A DNA stretch of 64,000 nt from Brevibacillus brevis. GTDB lineage: Bacteria > Bacillota > Bacilli > Brevibacillales > Brevibacillaceae. The DNA lies in NCBI RefSeq assembly GCF_900637055.1, contig NZ_LR134338.1:2056001-2120000 (forward strand), given 5' to 3'. The notes under the pieces were generated by a model that did no database searches, was not told the origin of the DNA, and worked only from the letters and a program-made list of their open reading frames with translations. Shown here piece after piece: positions 32,179 through 40,594 of this stretch. Within the stretch, counting starts at the first letter, position 1, and the number at the start of each line of letters is the position of its first letter. A program made the translations under genes and the position numbers.

Positions 32179-32655
32179 ATGAGCGATCCGTTTTTTAGCA
32201 ACTACAAAGCATTCGTCGTCATACCAGCGGATGAGAAGCAAATGGGACCGGAGCCTTTTGACCCGAAGGATTACGCCAGCCATTTCATCCTGACGTTTTC
32301 GTTGTACGATGCGGTTATTTCCTCTTGGAGGGAAGCGACAAAGTATAAAGTGCAGGCAAAAAAAGGTCTCACGAATGTGATTGATGGCTTCAACGCCAAA
32401 CGCCGTGGCACAGCCCGTCTGCATTTGTTGGAAATGGAAGAAGACCAGGCGTATTTTGTCCTGGCCTTGTCGTTGAAAATCCAAAAAGACAATGAGAAAG
32501 CGGTCATGGAGGCGATCACCAATTTGCTGGAGAAAGACTTCGCAACCGACTTGTTGATCGGAGAGACCTGGTATCAGATCATTGGTGCCAAAGGAAAATT
32601 CGAGCGGAAGCTGTTCTCCTACAGTGTCCAGCCGTACGATTATCGACCGAAGTAA
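32179..32655 (+). CDS. Conserved-looking cytosolic hypothetical protein
   Basis: A 158-residue soluble protein of mixed helix and strand with no motif I recognise. It is rich in charged residues and has no Cys, signal peptide or membrane segment. AAAGGA lies seven bases before the ATG used; the longer form lacks a site. The last 16 bases overlap the end of the convergent amidase gene, so the two transcripts are antisense at their 3' ends and there is no terminator between them. Confidence 0.65.
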   Translation: MSDPFFSNYKAFVVIPADEKQMGPEPFDPKDYASHFILTFSLYDAVISSWREATKYKVQAKKGLTNVIDGFNAKRRGTARLHLLEMEEDQAYFVLALSLKIQKDNEKAVMEAITNLLEKDFATDLLIGETWYQIIGAKGKFERKLFSYSVQPYDYRPK

Positions 32656-33749
32656 TCCGCTAGAGCTTCTGTAATCGCCTGCGCAGCTTTGTCCTGATAG
32701 GACGATGTACGGACGATGCCTTCATCCTTTGGATTCGATAGGAAGCCAAGCTCAATTAAGACGGACGGATCATTGTTTTCGCGCAGGACGTGATAATTGC
32801 CGAATGAAATGCCGTTGCTTCTTAAACCGATGCCACCTGCCAAGCGAGACTCAATCGCGCGAGCTAACGGCTCATCTTTGTCTTGCGAATAATAAAACGT
32901 AAGTGTCCCGCTATTTGGTTTCGGAGAAGAATTGTAATGAATGCTGATGAAGGCATCTGCCGCCTTGGATTCGCTAAAAGCCACACGCTGCGATAGCGAA
33001 GGCTTTTGTGTGTCACTTGTCCTCGTCATGAAGACTTGCGCACCGCGTTGTCGCAGTTTGCTGGCGAGCAGCATGGACGTTTTGTAATTCAACGTTTTTT
33101 CCATACTATTCCACTTGGTTCCCTGTGTCCCGACATCTGAACCACCATGTCCTGGGTCGATCACGATGACTTTTCCTTTTAAGCCTGGCTTTTTACCGCT
33201 TTTGGACACCGGAGCGCTGGCCTTGGCATCGCCAATATACGTCGCAGACACCCAGCCTGATTGTCCATCGGAAGCTCTCGCTTGGATCCAGTCTCCTTGC
33301 TTTTTCAAAATGTCTACACGGGTTCCTTTGGGCAGCGAAAGGATAATCTCATGGCTCGTGCTTGGCCCTTTCCGCATTCGAAGCGAATCGGCCAAAACCG
33401 TGCCTTGCTTGCTTTTGCCAGTGGCTGTTGTGGCTGAGGAAGAACCTGAACCCGCACTCGTTACCGCGCCTTTTTGCAAGTAATACCCCGCGACCCAGCC
33501 TACCTTTTGATTGTATCTAATTTTTGCCCACCCGTATGCTTCATCCGTAATCGTCACGACGGCTCCATACGGCACGTTTGCAACAACAGAAGCATGAAGG
33601 GCTGGCTCACTGCGTACGTTCAGAGAGGTTGCGACCACCTTTGCCTGGATGACACTTGCTGCTTGCGCCGGCTCCGTAATAAACGGCCATGACAGACTAA
33701 GCCACAACCCACATATGAGAGACGCTTTTTTACATGTTGTTTTCATCAT
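32640..33749 (-). CDS. Secreted N-acetylmuramoyl-L-alanine amidase with two SH3b domains
   Basis: A 369-residue wall hydrolase. Signal peptide to about residue 30 (cleavage near AQA-AS), SH3b domain 1 (about 33-93, VVATSLNVRSEPALHASVVANVPYG), SH3b domain 2 (about 113-177, GTVLADSLRMRKGPSTSHEIILSLPKG), then Amidase_3 (about 192-366): zinc ligands in DPGHGGSDVGTQG, E in MEKTLN, H in SIHYNSS and catalytic E in LIELGFLSN. It cleaves the amide between MurNAc and L-Ala. Two adjacent ATGs are possible starts. Comparable to Bacillus sporulation or autolytic amidases; timing of expression is not visible. Confidence 0.93.
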   Translation of the reverse strand: MMKTTCKKASLICGLWLSLSWPFITEPAQAASVIQAKVVATSLNVRSEPALHASVVANVPYGAVVTITDEAYGWAKIRYNQKVGWVAGYYLQKGAVTSAGSGSSSATTATGKSKQGTVLADSLRMRKGPSTSHEIILSLPKGTRVDILKKQGDWIQARASDGQSGWVSATYIGDAKASAPVSKSGKKPGLKGKVIVIDPGHGGSDVGTQGTKWNSMEKTLNYKTSMLLASKLRQRGAQVFMTRTSDTQKPSLSQRVAFSESKAADAFISIHYNSSPKPNSGTLTFYYSQDKDEPLARAIESRLAGGIGLRSNGISFGNYHVLRENNDPSVLIELGFLSNPKDEGIVRTSSYQDKAAQAITEALADYFGR

Positions 33750-33848
33750 TTCTACCTCTGACTTGGATTAGCTACTATCTCACCTGAACTATGATAAGGG
33801 AAATGCAGGAAATCGAATAGGGTATGATTTCCTGATTTTTTGGGACAA

Positions 33849-34658
33849 TCAAAGTGGAGTTTCGGTATATCTTGCCAAGGCGTTCGTTGCCGACTCTGCC
33901 ATTCGCTGTTTGAGTTGATCGTTTTCTACTACTTTTACCCGCAGGCCGAGAAAGCGAATGCGCGATAAAATAAACTCCTGCTCGTCGGATAGGAAGTGCA
34001 GGGTGATCGTATACACCTGCGATTCTGGGTCAAAAGAGACCTCTTTGTCAAAGCAGGAAAAGGCGTACAATATTCGCTGGAGCTCAGCGTTGTAACGGCG
34101 GATGATCACAATTTTTGCCACCTGCTTGCGTTGTTGGATCTGTTCCGAAATGGTCGGTAAAAAACTGTCATACCATACATCTTCAATGTAAAGCTCTTCG
34201 ACAGTGCGAATGAGATGCAGCGGAGTCGTGATCAGGCGATTGGAAGACATGTTCAGCCAGATTAGGTACCAGGCCTTCTTCGCAAGTGAATATTCCAGCT
34301 TGTAGGGAACCCCTCGTTGATTGCGAAAAACCGTGCCTTTGTTCGTGGCTGCGGTTATTTTTATGTGATTCTTGCCGAGAATGATTCGCCGCAGGGTACG
34401 CACGAGTGGGCTCCAGAGCTGTTTAACCTGTGTTTGCGCTTTTTCCACGAATCGTTCCTGTTCACTCGATTCACTTTCTGGCAGGTGTGTCAAACGGCGA
34501 AGCTTGTCGAGTGTAGCGGGCTCGAAAATTTCTCCCGCAGACGGATTCGCCAGCATCAAGGCGAGCCACGCTTTTTCATGCGATGTGACCGGATAAACAC
34601 CCGCTTCATCCAGTCGTGTCAATAGCTGGTAATTATGTATCTTGTCAAACAGATTCAT
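33849..34658 (-). CDS. WYL-domain regulator, second of a pair
   Basis: A 269-residue protein whose middle and C-terminal parts (ITAATNKGTVFRNQRGVPYKLEYSLAKKAWYLIWLNMSSNRLITTPLHLIRTVEEL) match the WYL fold, a ligand-binding domain of regulators that sense nucleic acids or nucleotides. The N-terminal helix-turn-helix is weak or absent, so it may act only with its partner. The start overlaps the upstream WYL gene by 14 bases; the pair is therefore translationally coupled, like PafB/PafC. Confidence 0.75.
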   Translation of the reverse strand: MNLFDKIHNYQLLTRLDEAGVYPVTSHEKAWLALMLANPSAGEIFEPATLDKLRRLTHLPESESSEQERFVEKAQTQVKQLWSPLVRTLRRIILGKNHIKITAATNKGTVFRNQRGVPYKLEYSLAKKAWYLIWLNMSSNRLITTPLHLIRTVEELYIEDVWYDSFLPTISEQIQQRKQVAKIVIIRRYNAELQRILYAFSCFDKEVSFDPESQVYTITLHFLSDEQEFILSRIRFLGLRVKVVENDQLKQRMAESATNALARYTETPL

Positions 34659-35940
34659 AGTAGGCGAGCAGCTCCTCCCATTCTTTTTGGAATTGCTTGC
34701 GAAGAAACAGCGGTTCAAGAACTTCGACGCTTGAACCGAAGCTGCGAATCCACGGTGTAATTTCCATCGTGCTGTTTACTTTTATCTCGTACACAAAGCT
34801 CTCCCGTGATTCTTCTGTCACAATCCCCCATTGCCCTTGTGCCTCCACTCTCTCTTGGATAAAGGAATGAGGCGTGTCGCGAGGCTGAAAAAAGCGAAGG
34901 CGTACGGTTACGAGTTTTCCGGTATCAATCAGCCAACTATGGGCAATACGCTCATCCGCGCTTGCTTGCAAAGAAGAGAAGATTTCCGGCGTAACGGATT
35001 TGCCTGTTACGAGCTTGGTCATACCCTCCACGCGGTATTTTCGCAGCGGACCATTGCCGCATCCTTGTGCCAGCAAGTACCATCTGCCGTATTGATGATC
35101 AAAAATAACCCGGAGTGGAATCACTTTTTCATGTCGACCCGATGTATCCCGTTGGAATGCCGGATTCGTGTTTTGGGAATCGTAAAACTTTCGGCGTTTG
35201 GGCGTGTAGTAGTGAAATTCAACGATTTTTCGCTGACGAATGGCTTCGGTGAGAAGCAAAGCTTGATATTCATCAAGAATACGTGAGACGAAATGGTATT
35301 TGTATAAAAACGCAGATGCATCGGTTAGCTTCAAGCGATATTTGAGATAGCGCTTCACTTTTTCTTGCAGAAGATATCCAGGGACAGCCGGCAGTTGTGT
35401 ATTGGCCATGAAGTCGATGAAATCAAACAGATCCAATAGCTCGTCGTCCGTCAGCGAGTCCAGCAGCTCACTGTCGAATTGATAGACGTATGGTCTGACC
35501 TCACTAACATTTTTTATCACGCCAATTTCTTCGAGGTATTTCATGTCCTGGCGAATCGTTTTTTCATCGGGCTCTGTATCCACAAACGTATCCAGCAAGT
35601 CTTTAATGGAGAGAGGCTGTTGTCTGAGCTTTTCCAAAATGTGCGACAGCCGCTCTACTTCCGAATCCTTCAATGATTTTGCATGGTACAAAAACATCAG
35701 GAAATTGTCCGTCACCTCAAAATAGTTGTAACGAAGCTGCGCGTAATACTCTTTTTTCTCCTCATCGCCGAGATGCTGATAAAAGGTCGATTGAATGTCC
35801 TTCAGCTTTTTTATCGTTTTATCTAGCGTATGAACGGAGATCCCGAGCCGCTCGGCCAACTGCTGCCGATTGTAGGCACCAGCGGTCAAAAACAGGAGAC
35901 GGAGCAATTGCAGCTCTTTGTCAAAGCTTTCGCGTGCCAT
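34645..35940 (-). CDS. WYL-domain transcriptional regulator, first of a pair
   Basis: A 431-residue regulator. The N-terminus is a winged helix (LLRLLFLTAGAYNRQQLAERLGISVHTLDKTIKKLKDI), followed by a helical linker with a second HTH-like part (DTEPDEKTIRQDMKYLEEIGVI), and a WYL domain around residues 230-330 (IRQRKIVEFHYYTPKRR, RVIFDHQYGRWYLLAQGCGNGPLRKYRVEGM) with the W-Y-L triad as WYL in GRWYLLA. It is divergent from rtcB, making it the likely regulator of RNA repair. AAGGA is eight bases before the ATG chosen. Confidence 0.88.
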   Translation of the reverse strand: MARESFDKELQLLRLLFLTAGAYNRQQLAERLGISVHTLDKTIKKLKDIQSTFYQHLGDEEKKEYYAQLRYNYFEVTDNFLMFLYHAKSLKDSEVERLSHILEKLRQQPLSIKDLLDTFVDTEPDEKTIRQDMKYLEEIGVIKNVSEVRPYVYQFDSELLDSLTDDELLDLFDFIDFMANTQLPAVPGYLLQEKVKRYLKYRLKLTDASAFLYKYHFVSRILDEYQALLLTEAIRQRKIVEFHYYTPKRRKFYDSQNTNPAFQRDTSGRHEKVIPLRVIFDHQYGRWYLLAQGCGNGPLRKYRVEGMTKLVTGKSVTPEIFSSLQASADERIAHSWLIDTGKLVTVRLRFFQPRDTPHSFIQERVEAQGQWGIVTEESRESFVYEIKVNSTMEITPWIRSFGSSVEVLEPLFLRKQFQKEWEELLAYYESV

Positions 35941-35986
35941 TACACTCATCCTTATTCATTCGTCATTTATTTCCAAATTAGTCCTC

Positions 35987-36037
35987 ATATTACGAAGAGG
36001 CTGAAGAGAAGTCAATGATAAAAAGAGGTTCGTAATA
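35987..36037. promoter_or_regulatory. Promoter and 9-bp inverted repeat between WYL genes and rtcB
   Basis: On the minus strand TTGACT (36010-36015) and TAATAT (35987-35992) with a 17-base spacer form a promoter for the WYL pair. TATTACGAA (35988-35996) and TTCGTAATA (36029-36037) form an inverted repeat with centres 41 bases apart, close to four helical turns. The left arm covers the -10 box, so binding there would repress the WYL genes and could affect rtcB at the same time. Confidence 0.6.
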
Positions 36038-36120
36038 CTTTTACCATGTTCAAACCACATGCGCCGATGGAAAATAAGGGTATGAAAAACAGCACAGGCT
36101 GTGAGAGACAGGAGAAATGA

Positions 36121-37560
36121 ATGATGAAAACAATTTTGCATGGAAACAACCATCGTGAAGTGAAGCTGGAGCATGGAGATGTGCACGTTTTTGCGAATGA
36201 CGAAGTCTTTGCGAGCTTCGGTGAACGCGTATATCAAATGGCAGACAATAATTTGCGTATTCCGCGAAATGTTTATTTTTCGTATACCCCCGATGCTCAT
36301 GTAGGCGTTGGGACCTGCATTGGGACGACAGCGGTTTGGAATCTTGCCGATGGATTTGTCTCGCCTTCCATCGTCGGATCAGACATTGGATGTGGAATGC
36401 GTGTGCATCTGACTCCGTTGCATCGAGACGACCTCAAAGACAAGAGCCTAAAACGTGCACTGATCGAAGCGATCGAAGCGTACGTCCCGACAAACGAACG
36501 GGGAAATACGCATTTTACAGATATTCGCTTGGAGGAAGTAGTGAAGCATGGCTTAAAGGGGTTGCCTGGCAACTACATTCCGGACACAGAAGTAGAGGCT
36601 GACACCTTACGTCGTTCTTTCTCGCATGTGGAAAAGTACACATTTGAATTCGACCATTCCTTCCTGGAGCAAATACCGCAAAAATCTTGGAGTCGCGCGT
36701 GGGGCCAGTTGGGAACATTGGGGGGCGGTAACCACTTTATTGAAATCCAGTATATCGAGATCGCGGAGGAGAACAGGGAGATTGCGAAAGCGTGGGGACT
36801 GTTCGACGGCCAGGTCGTCATCATGATTCATTCCGGTTCGCGGGCGTGGGGAGCTATGCTAGGGCGGGATTATACCAAAAGCTTCAAGGAAGCCATGTAC
36901 AAATGGGGGATTCATAATCCTGAGCCGAGCCTGGTATATGCTCCGATCCAAAGCGAGGAAGGGCAACAGTATTTGAATTTGATGTACTCCGCGCTGAACT
37001 TTGCGGTAACGAATCGGCATATGATCGGATTTTCAGTAGAGCAGGCGTTTCGGGATATTTTCGGTAGCGAGATGCGTACACCAGTCTTATATGATCTGAT
37101 GCATAATTACGCCTTGAAAGAATTCCACCGCAACACACCGATGCTCGTCCACCGCAAAGGAGCGACGAAGGCGTTGCCAGCAGGCCATTTCCAAAATCCG
37201 AAGGCTTACCGTGAAACAGGACATCCAGCTTTGATCCCAGGTTCTATGGGAACATCGTCCTATATCATGGTCGGATCGGAGGCCGGAGCCAAAAACTTTT
37301 ATTCGATCTGTCATGGTGCAGGGCGTATTCGTTCCCGCAAAGCAACCAAGGAGCTTGTGACCATCGATCAATTCGAGCAGGCAATGCGCGTGGGACAGGA
37401 AGATGAGATCATGGTGAATCACCGTTCGCTCGCTTCCATTCTTGATGAATGCCCGCAAGCCTATAAAGATGTAGATCAAATCATCGATTCGGTTGTAGGA
37501 GCAAATCTTGCATCTGTCGTAGCAAAATGTAACCCTCTTATTGCCATAAAAGGAGTATAA
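36121..37560 (+). CDS. rtcB: RNA-splicing ligase RtcB
   Basis: A 479-residue RtcB. It joins RNA 2',3'-cyclic phosphate (via 3'-phosphate) and 5'-OH ends with GTP and Mn2+. Metal and guanylation residues are visible: the cysteine of SDIGCGMR (C91), GGGNHFIEIQ, the histidine of IHSGSRAWG, HNYALKE, and the nucleophilic histidine of CHGAGRIRSR (about H398). Length agrees with bacterial RtcB. Two adjacent ATGs follow AGGAG. No rtcA cyclase or archease gene is adjacent. The divergent WYL pair is the likely regulator, in place of the sigma-54 RtcR of enterobacteria. Confidence 0.95.
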   Translation: MMKTILHGNNHREVKLEHGDVHVFANDEVFASFGERVYQMADNNLRIPRNVYFSYTPDAHVGVGTCIGTTAVWNLADGFVSPSIVGSDIGCGMRVHLTPLHRDDLKDKSLKRALIEAIEAYVPTNERGNTHFTDIRLEEVVKHGLKGLPGNYIPDTEVEADTLRRSFSHVEKYTFEFDHSFLEQIPQKSWSRAWGQLGTLGGGNHFIEIQYIEIAEENREIAKAWGLFDGQVVIMIHSGSRAWGAMLGRDYTKSFKEAMYKWGIHNPEPSLVYAPIQSEEGQQYLNLMYSALNFAVTNRHMIGFSVEQAFRDIFGSEMRTPVLYDLMHNYALKEFHRNTPMLVHRKGATKALPAGHFQNPKAYRETGHPALIPGSMGTSSYIMVGSEAGAKNFYSICHGAGRIRSRKATKELVTIDQFEQAMRVGQEDEIMVNHRSLASILDECPQAYKDVDQIIDSVVGANLASVVAKCNPLIAIKGV

Positions 37561-37565
37561 TGAAG

Positions 37566-37607
37566 AGTGGCTTCCTGAAAAATTTTGGGGGAGCCACCTT
37601 TTGCGAT
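37566..37607 (+). terminator. Terminator after rtcB
   Basis: GTGGCT-t-CC pairs with GG-g-AGCCAC and is followed by CTTTTG. Confidence 0.7.
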
Positions 37608-37751
37608 TTAACTTAGACTAAATAATAGAAGTTAAATTGTGAACAAATTGCGTGAGAAGTTTAAAAAATAGGTTCGAATGTAACATAAATTGCTTCGCTT
37701 CCTCAACCGATACCAAAAGAGAGACAAAATAGGGGAGATAGGGGAACAGAT

Positions 37752-38384
37752 ATGCCTACATACTATTACTTCACCTGCCTAAAATGCCGAACCCGGGGGG
37801 GAGTTTTCGGCGAACAGGCCTGGGGCTGGGGGAACTTTGACATGATCGAGTCATTCAAATACCTGGCTCACCACATCCGTACATGCGGAGAAGATTCGAT
37901 TCGCGTGATTTCTGAGGATGTAGATGATTATGTAGATCAGCTGCACGGAGAGTACAACACCTTCCTTGAGCAAACGAAGCATATATTTCCGCATTCCAAG
38001 GATTGGGAGTTCCTTGATCGTTGGAAAACATTAAAAGTAGAAGAAATGAAGCTAAAATGGGTCGAGGAAAACCGGATCATGCATCCAGATGATCGGATAA
38101 AAATAATCGGAGTCCTTGATGCCGTGGACATCTTGAAAGAAGGGGCGGGAAGAGTCTCCTTCAGTGCTAGCGTGACGGATGATGATGGAAAGGTATGGGA
38201 AATTGTAGCTGACATGCACGAATTACCCATCTTAAAACACTCGTATATCATCATTGGCGTCATGCAAGAGCATTCTATATTAGGGGAAGTCATCGAAGTG
38301 TACAAGATGATTCCACGAGTCGCCGCTCAAGAGGAAAGGGGTAACGATCATGATTCTGGAGACAATCGGACAATTACTAATTAA
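37752..38384 (+). CDS. Hypothetical protein with N-terminal CxxC
   Basis: A 210-residue protein that I do not recognise. It begins [17 protein letters not shown] with cysteines at 9 and 12, a possible half zinc-ribbon, then an all-alpha region with aromatic and acidic residues and a C-terminal beta-rich part ([25 protein letters not shown]). The last 35 bases overlap the start of thiM, with thiM's ribosome site inside this gene, so the two are cotranscribed and probably translationally coupled. GGGGAGA precedes the ATG. Confidence 0.7.
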   Translation: MPTYYYFTCLKCRTRGGVFGEQAWGWGNFDMIESFKYLAHHIRTCGEDSIRVISEDVDDYVDQLHGEYNTFLEQTKHIFPHSKDWEFLDRWKTLKVEEMKLKWVEENRIMHPDDRIKIIGVLDAVDILKEGAGRVSFSASVTDDDGKVWEIVADMHELPILKHSYIIIGVMQEHSILGEVIEVYKMIPRVAAQEERGNDHDSGDNRTITN

Positions 38385-39159
38385 AGTGCGTGAGGAAAAT
38401 CCACTTGTCCATAACATGACGAACGTTGTTGTCACGAACTTTACAGCGAACGGCTTGTTAGCTCTTGGTGCATCACCTGTCATGGCGTATGCCAAACAGG
38501 AGGTGGCAGACATGGCAAAGATCGCCGGGTCTCTTGTATTGAATATAGGGACATTGAATGAGCATGAGATCGAAGCGATGCTGATCGCAGGAAAATCGGC
38601 GAATCAGCATGGCGTGCCTGTTTTGTTTGATCCAGTGGGAGCGGGAGCAACATCGTACCGAACCGAGACAAGTCAACATCTTGCGCAGGAACTGGACCTT
38701 ACCCTCATTAGAGGAAATGCTGCCGAGATTGCCAATGTCATCGGGGAGCGCTGGGAGATTAAAGGTGTAGATGCGAAGGAAGCGGGCGGAGATGTCCAGG
38801 ACCTAGCGAGAGCAGCAGCGAAAAAGCTGAGGACAATCGTTGCGATTACCGGGAAGGTCGATGTGATTTCGGATGGAGAAACAACTTACTCGATCCATAA
38901 TGGTCATCCAATCTTAACGAAGGTGACCGGAACAGGCTGTTTGTTAACGTCTGTTATGGGAGCGTTTGCAGCCATTTCAAATGACAAGCTGCTCGCAGGA
39001 GCTGCGGCATTGGTATGCTACGGTATTGCTGCTCAACTGGCAGCAGAGAAAGCAGCAGAAGTAGGTCCAGGCAGTTTCCAAATCGAATTTTTGAATGCTT
39101 TGCATAACTTGACCGAAGACGATGTTCGCCGTTTTGGGTATATCGAAAAAAAAGAATAA
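38350..39159 (+). CDS. thiM: Hydroxyethylthiazole kinase
   Basis: A 269-residue ThiM of the ribokinase fold. It phosphorylates 4-methyl-5-(2-hydroxyethyl)thiazole for thiamine salvage. Visible are [36 protein letters not shown], the [11 protein letters not shown] block, [10 protein letters not shown] and the ATP-site [17 protein letters not shown] with the catalytic-type cysteine. AAAGGGG precedes the ATG. No TPP riboswitch and no thiE or thiD lies beside it, unlike many thiamine salvage operons. Confidence 0.95.
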   Translation: MILETIGQLLIKVREENPLVHNMTNVVVTNFTANGLLALGASPVMAYAKQEVADMAKIAGSLVLNIGTLNEHEIEAMLIAGKSANQHGVPVLFDPVGAGATSYRTETSQHLAQELDLTLIRGNAAEIANVIGERWEIKGVDAKEAGGDVQDLARAAAKKLRTIVAITGKVDVISDGETTYSIHNGHPILTKVTGTGCLLTSVMGAFAAISNDKLLAGAAALVCYGIAAQLAAEKAAEVGPGSFQIEFLNALHNLTEDDVRRFGYIEKKE

Positions 39160-39184
39160 AAATTCCCCTTTAAAAAAGGGGAGA
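39160..39184 (-). terminator. Hairpin between thiM and the small minus-strand gene
   Basis: CCCCTTT pairs with AAAGGGG. Only the minus strand has a T run after it (AATTTTTATT), so it terminates the gene on that strand. Confidence 0.5.
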
Positions 39185-39202
39185 AAAATGGCCGTAGAAC
39201 GA

Positions 39203-39406
39203 TTAAGCTAGATATGTTAGACAGTAGCTGTAATTTCGTAGTGAATAAGACAGTAGCTTCTTCTGGTGCTCTGAAAGTGCTAGGAATATAAATTCTACTT
39301 GAGCATCATCGTATGGACGGACATAAAAACGGGAAATACCATGACAAATAATTTCTCTCTTTAACGTCAGCGCCACACTGGCGTCTGTTCGTATGTGCAA
39401 TTCCAC
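39203..39406 (-). CDS. 67-aa cytosolic hypothetical protein
   Basis: A short gene with AAGGAGG nine bases before a GTG start (product begins MELHIRTDASVALTLKREII). Mixed charged and aromatic residues, no membrane helix. A longer form with a hydrophobic N-terminus is possible but would include the ribosome site. The hairpin downstream supports a real transcript. No family recognised. Confidence 0.5.
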   Translation of the reverse strand: MELHIRTDASVALTLKREIICHGISRFYVRPYDDAQVEFIFLALSEHQKKLLSYSLRNYSYCLTYLA

Positions 39407-39541
39407 GCTGCGTACCCTCCTTGGACATTCAATAGAGTACCAAAAAAATACAAGGAAAAACAAGGGAATTATGTCTGATTCATGTCCAAGTTGTTACCGT
39501 TTTTTGGATGAAAACTGACAAGGAGAACGATTCGGAAAAAA

Positions 39542-39826
39542 CTAACGGGGATTGTTGGGGAAGCACCCTGTTCGAGAGAAAAAATTCGAAATGAGTCCGG
39601 CCATTCTCCCTTTTTCCGTTGAGTTGTTTACTTTATTTCGAAGGCAGCGTACGAGCTCCTGATCGCAGTGACAAGAAAAATAGCCGTGCTTTCGATAGCA
39701 ATTATCATGCCTCTTGCAGCATCTGTCGACATCATCAATCGGCGCCCCCGGCCCGGAGCATCCAGGCCCACACCAGTTTCCGTACAAACAGGGGAAGCCT
39801 CCTGAACGGCGCTTTCTTTTTGACAA
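39542..39826 (-). CDS. Small phospholipase A2-like protein
   Basis: A 94-residue protein with the secretory/parvoviral PLA2 core: calcium loop YGNWCGPG (residues 15-22) and catalytic helix [14 protein letters not shown] with the His-Asp pair at 40-41. Ten cysteines (13, 19, 23, 36, 37, 43, 52, 54, 61, 88) could form disulfides. It would release fatty acid from the sn-2 position of phospholipids. There is no signal peptide, only a basic N-terminus ([10 protein letters not shown]), so how it leaves the cell, or whether it acts in the spore coat, is open. The start codon has a moderate upstream purine run. Confidence 0.8.
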   Translation of the reverse strand: MSKRKRRSGGFPCLYGNWCGPGCSGPGAPIDDVDRCCKRHDNCYRKHGYFSCHCDQELVRCLRNKVNNSTEKGRMAGLISNFFSRTGCFPNNPR

Positions 39827-39945
39827 CTGACATCACTCCGTCTTGTAAAGGCATACTACTTGTATCATATTGAATAGAAAGTGAAGTTGCTTTAGGCAAT
39901 CTCCCTTTTTTTGGCCGAACAAGGGGAAAACTTTCAAAATATCAC

Positions 39946-39974
39946 TTGAAATCACGTTGTGAATATGATAGATT
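39946..39974 (+). promoter_or_regulatory. Promoter of the tRNA cluster
   Basis: TTGAAA (39946-39951), 17 bases, TAGATT (39969-39974), about 28 bases before the first tRNA. Confidence 0.55.
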
Positions 39975-40008
39975 AATTCTTGCCGAAGCGAACGCTTGCA
40001 GGCTCGAT

Positions 40009-40101
40009 GGATGGATGTCCGAGCGGCCGAAGGAGCACGATTGGAAATCGTGTAGGCGGTGTCGAACCGTCTCGTGGGTTCAAATCCCACTCCATCCGCC
40101 A
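40009..40101 (+). tRNA. tRNA-Ser (anticodon GGA)
   Basis: A 93-base tRNA with long variable arm; acceptor GGATGGA/TCCATCC, anticodon loop reading GGA, TTCAAATCC T arm, CCA encoded. Confidence 0.95.
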
Positions 40102-40109
40102 TCATACTT

Positions 40110-40183
40110 GGCCCGTTGGTGAAGCGGTTTAACACAGCAGCCTTTCACGCTGTCATACAGGGGTTCGAATCCCCTACGGGTCA
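40110..40183 (+). tRNA. tRNA-Glu (anticodon TTC)
   Basis: Acceptor GGCCCGT/ACGGGTC, anticodon loop CTTTCAC reading TTC, T arm GGGGTTCGAATCCCC. Unlike its neighbours the CCA end is not encoded (the discriminator A is followed by CTT). Confidence 0.93.
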
Positions 40184-40244
40184 CTTACATCCCACAAAGT
40201 GAAGTGAATGCTTTGCTGGGGCCCCAACAACTGGTTTGGGGTAG

Positions 40245-40320
40245 GGAGGCTTAGCTCAGCTGGGAGAGCATCTGCCTTACAAGCAGAGGGTCGGCGGTTC
40301 GATCCCGTCAGCCTCCACCA
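40245..40320 (+). tRNA. tRNA-Val (anticodon TAC)
   Basis: A 76-base tRNA; acceptor GGAGGCT/AGCCTCC, anticodon loop CTTACAA reading TAC, CCA encoded. Confidence 0.96.
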
Positions 40321-40329
40321 TTTTTATAT

Positions 40330-40416
40330 GCGGTCGTGGCGGAATTGGCAGACGCGCTAGATTCAGGTTCTAGTGGTGGCAACACCGTGGAGGTTCAAGT
40401 CCTCTCGACCGCACCA
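40330..40416 (+). tRNA. tRNA-Leu (anticodon CAG)
   Basis: An 87-base tRNA with long variable arm; acceptor GCGGTCG/CGACCGC, anticodon loop TTCAGGT reading CAG, CCA encoded. Confidence 0.95.
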
Positions 40417-40432
40417 AGCAAACCCTATACAT

Positions 40433-40509
40433 GGCGGTCGTGGCGAAGGGGTTAACGCACCGGATTGTGGCTCCGGCACTCGTGGGTTCAAGTCCCATCG
40501 ATCGCCCCA
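40433..40509 (+). tRNA. tRNA-His (anticodon GTG)
   Basis: A 77-base tRNA with the extra 5' G facing C73, acceptor GCGGTCG/CGATCGC with one G-U pair, anticodon loop TTGTGGC reading GTG, CCA encoded. Confidence 0.95.
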
Positions 40510-40594
40510 TCTATGTTAACATTGTAAAATGAAATAGCCCAGCGGTGGCTCCTGTATGGTCTTACCCCTGTCAAGTAGACACAATAAAAAAAGC

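Noticed and set aside
37608..37751. Possible thiamine (TPP) riboswitch ahead of the thiM unit
   Set aside because: None of the TPP core segments (such as CTGAGA or ACCTGATCTGG-like) is present.
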